Shown one piece after another: positions 63,199-64,000 of a DNA stretch of 64,000 nt. The notes beneath the pieces were generated by a model, which ran no database searches, was not told the origin of the DNA, and saw nothing but the letters and a program-made list of their open reading frames with translations. Positions within the stretch are counted from its first letter, which is position 1, and every line of letters starts with the position of its first letter. The position numbers and the translations under genes were made by a program. Origin of the DNA: Nonomuraea roseoviolacea subsp. carminata (GTDB lineage Bacteria > Actinomycetota > Actinomycetes > Streptosporangiales > Streptosporangiaceae); the NCBI RefSeq assembly GCF_024172185.1, contig NZ_JAMZEC010000001.1, positions 6,913,001 to 6,977,000 of the forward strand. Direction: 5' to 3'.

Positions 63199-63424
63199 GT
63201 GACAGCGGGGGAGCTGCGACGGCCGGCGGCGAACACGGCCGGATGCCCGCGAGTCGATCGTCGACCTGGCCCATGCGGTGATCGCCGAGCAGCATGGGAG
63301 GGCATGGCTGACCTGCCCGGCGCACGCCTTCGGGCCGCATCCGGCAGAGGCAGGCGGGCCGGCGCTCCGGACCTGCGAGGGCGGTGGCGGGCACGCGGTG
63401 GCGGCGGTCGGGGAGCTGGGGTGA
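63199..63424 (+). pseudogene. Frameshifted small gene, unknown family
   Basis: A GTG at 63199 begins MTAGELRR. The recognisable part is in a different frame from 63251 (ESIVDLAHAVIAEQHGRAW, then TCPAHAFGPHPAEAGG, then a Cys/Gly tract, VAAVGELG) and stops at 63424. It resembles small actinomycete proteins of the W.TCP.H..HP...C.....VA.IG type, and no start codon exists in that frame for its N-terminus. One or more frameshifts separate the parts, so it is probably a decayed gene. The rest of the 402-bp gap holds a terminator and a dyad. Confidence 0.45.
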
Positions 63425-63489
63425 CGGGGCCAGACAGTGGGATTCGGGACCCTCGCTGAGGCGTGTCCGGATGTGACAGAACACCGTCA

Positions 63490-63508
63490 TGGCGGCCACG
63501 TGCCGCCA
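63490..63508. promoter_or_regulatory. Inverted repeat upstream of the GlxA-like gene
   Basis: TGGCGGC-CACGT-GCCGCCA is a perfect 7-bp dyad with a 5-bp centre, 17 bp before the ATG. It could be the operator of the AraC/GlxA-type regulator encoded next. Confidence 0.6.
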
Positions 63509-63525
63509 CCCGTGACAATGGACGC

Positions 63526-64000
63526 ATGCCCGCTCCACACCGTGTCGTCGTCGCCGTGTTCCCCGATGTCGATCTCCTCGACGTCACCGGGCCCGCGGAA
63601 GTGTTCGCGGTCGCGAACCGGGAGATGGCCGGGGGGACGCCCTACCAGGTGCTCCTGGCCGGGCCCGACGGCGGTCAGGTGCGGACCAGCGCCGGGGTCC
63701 GGCTCGCCACCGACCTGTCGGTCGACCAGGTCGGCGAGCGGGTGGACACGCTCGTGGTGCCCGGTGCGGTGGACGGCCGGGGCATGCCGGTGATCGATCC
63801 GGCCCTGGTCGGCTGGATCGGCGAGACCGCCCGGCACGCGGGCCGGGTCGCGTCGGTGTGCGTCGGCGCGCACCTGCTGGCCGCCGCCGGGCTGCTGTCG
63901 GGCCGGACGGCGACCACGCACTGGGCCACCGCCGACCGGCTGGCCGCCGAGCATCCCGACGTGACCGTGGACCCCGACCCGATCTACGTCCGGTCGGGGA
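63526..64000 (+). CDS. GlxA-family regulator, N-terminal DJ-1/PfpI domain (cut by window edge)
   Basis: The first 158 residues are present; the C-terminus lies beyond the window. The DJ-1/PfpI-like domain has VVAVFPDVDLLDVTGPAEVF, the nucleophile elbow ASVCVGAHLLAAAGLLSGRTATTHW with its Cys, and VDPDPIYVRSG at the edge. In GlxA-type proteins an AraC helix-turn-helix follows, so a regulator is expected. Target unknown. Confidence 0.88.
   Translation, partial: MPAPHRVVVAVFPDVDLLDVTGPAEVFAVANREMAGGTPYQVLLAGPDGGQVRTSAGVRLATDLSVDQVGERVDTLVVPGAVDGRGMPVIDPALVGWIGETARHAGRVASVCVGAHLLAAAGLLSGRTATTHWATADRLAAEHPDVTVDPDPIYVRSG

Overview
The window is very GC-rich, densely packed DNA with many GTG starts and 4-nt start/stop overlaps. 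Its families (LacI/CebR, PadR, TetR and XRE regulators, PASTA-less Ser/Thr kinases, DUF402, GtrA, a PsuG/PfkB pair, biotin-dependent acyl-CoA carboxylases) point to a filamentous actinomycete, probably Streptosporangiales such as Nonomuraea or Streptosporangium. The genus is an inference. I saw no rRNA, tRNA, CRISPR array, IS element or prophage.

1-7.4 kb is a cellulose-degradation locus. Divergent secreted cellobiohydrolases (GH6, cut by the left edge, and GH48) carry nearly the same CBM2 plus Calx-beta-like N-terminal module. Each has a 14-bp CebR-type box, and a third box precedes a LacI/CebR-like repressor gene that overlaps a membrane Ser/Thr kinase gene. A broken GH5 mannanase start follows GH48. 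7.5-14.5 kb has a fused 2-oxoacid dehydrogenase E1, a secreted repeat protein, a coiled-coil protein and a PadR-DrrA-DrrB-like ABC operon. 14.5-20.9 kb is a leucine/isovalerate catabolic operon (TetR, MCC beta and alpha, HMG-CoA lyase, acyl-CoA dehydrogenase).

20.9-32 kb is mixed: DUF402, GNAT, a LuxR-type LAL ATPase regulator, a TetR/SnoaL pair with twin operators, a terpenoid-cyclase-like protein, a large FPA-repeat protein, and a PsuG/PfkB pseudouridine pair. 32-39.7 kb has a flavin oxidoreductase, an OmpR/HK two-component system, a GT2-GtrA/GT39 glycosyltransferase pair and a TetR. 39.7-44.2 kb has an XRE regulator flanked by two small genes with AATTGC-type sites, a GNAT, a ROK-kinase remnant, an MmyB-like XRE regulator and a beta-hydroxyacid-dehydrogenase-like reductase.

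44.2-51 kb is a second acyl-CoA carboxylase operon (TetR, beta, alpha, enoyl-CoA hydratase, AtuA), resembling acyclic-terpene/leucine utilisation; it holds the hydratase that the first operon lacks. 51-64 kb has a large Ser/Thr kinase, a GlcD-like FAD oxidase, a two-TM protein, a MocR-type aminotransferase, a stand-alone cytochrome c oxidase subunit I, an M6 protease, a diacylglycerol kinase, a decayed gene and the start of a GlxA-type regulator.

The most unusual pattern not tied to a gene family is that several genes are followed by imperfect tandem copies of their own 3' ends (about 4.9, 20.9 and 25.1 kb). The best-supported regulatory story is the CebR/kinase/cellulase circuit.
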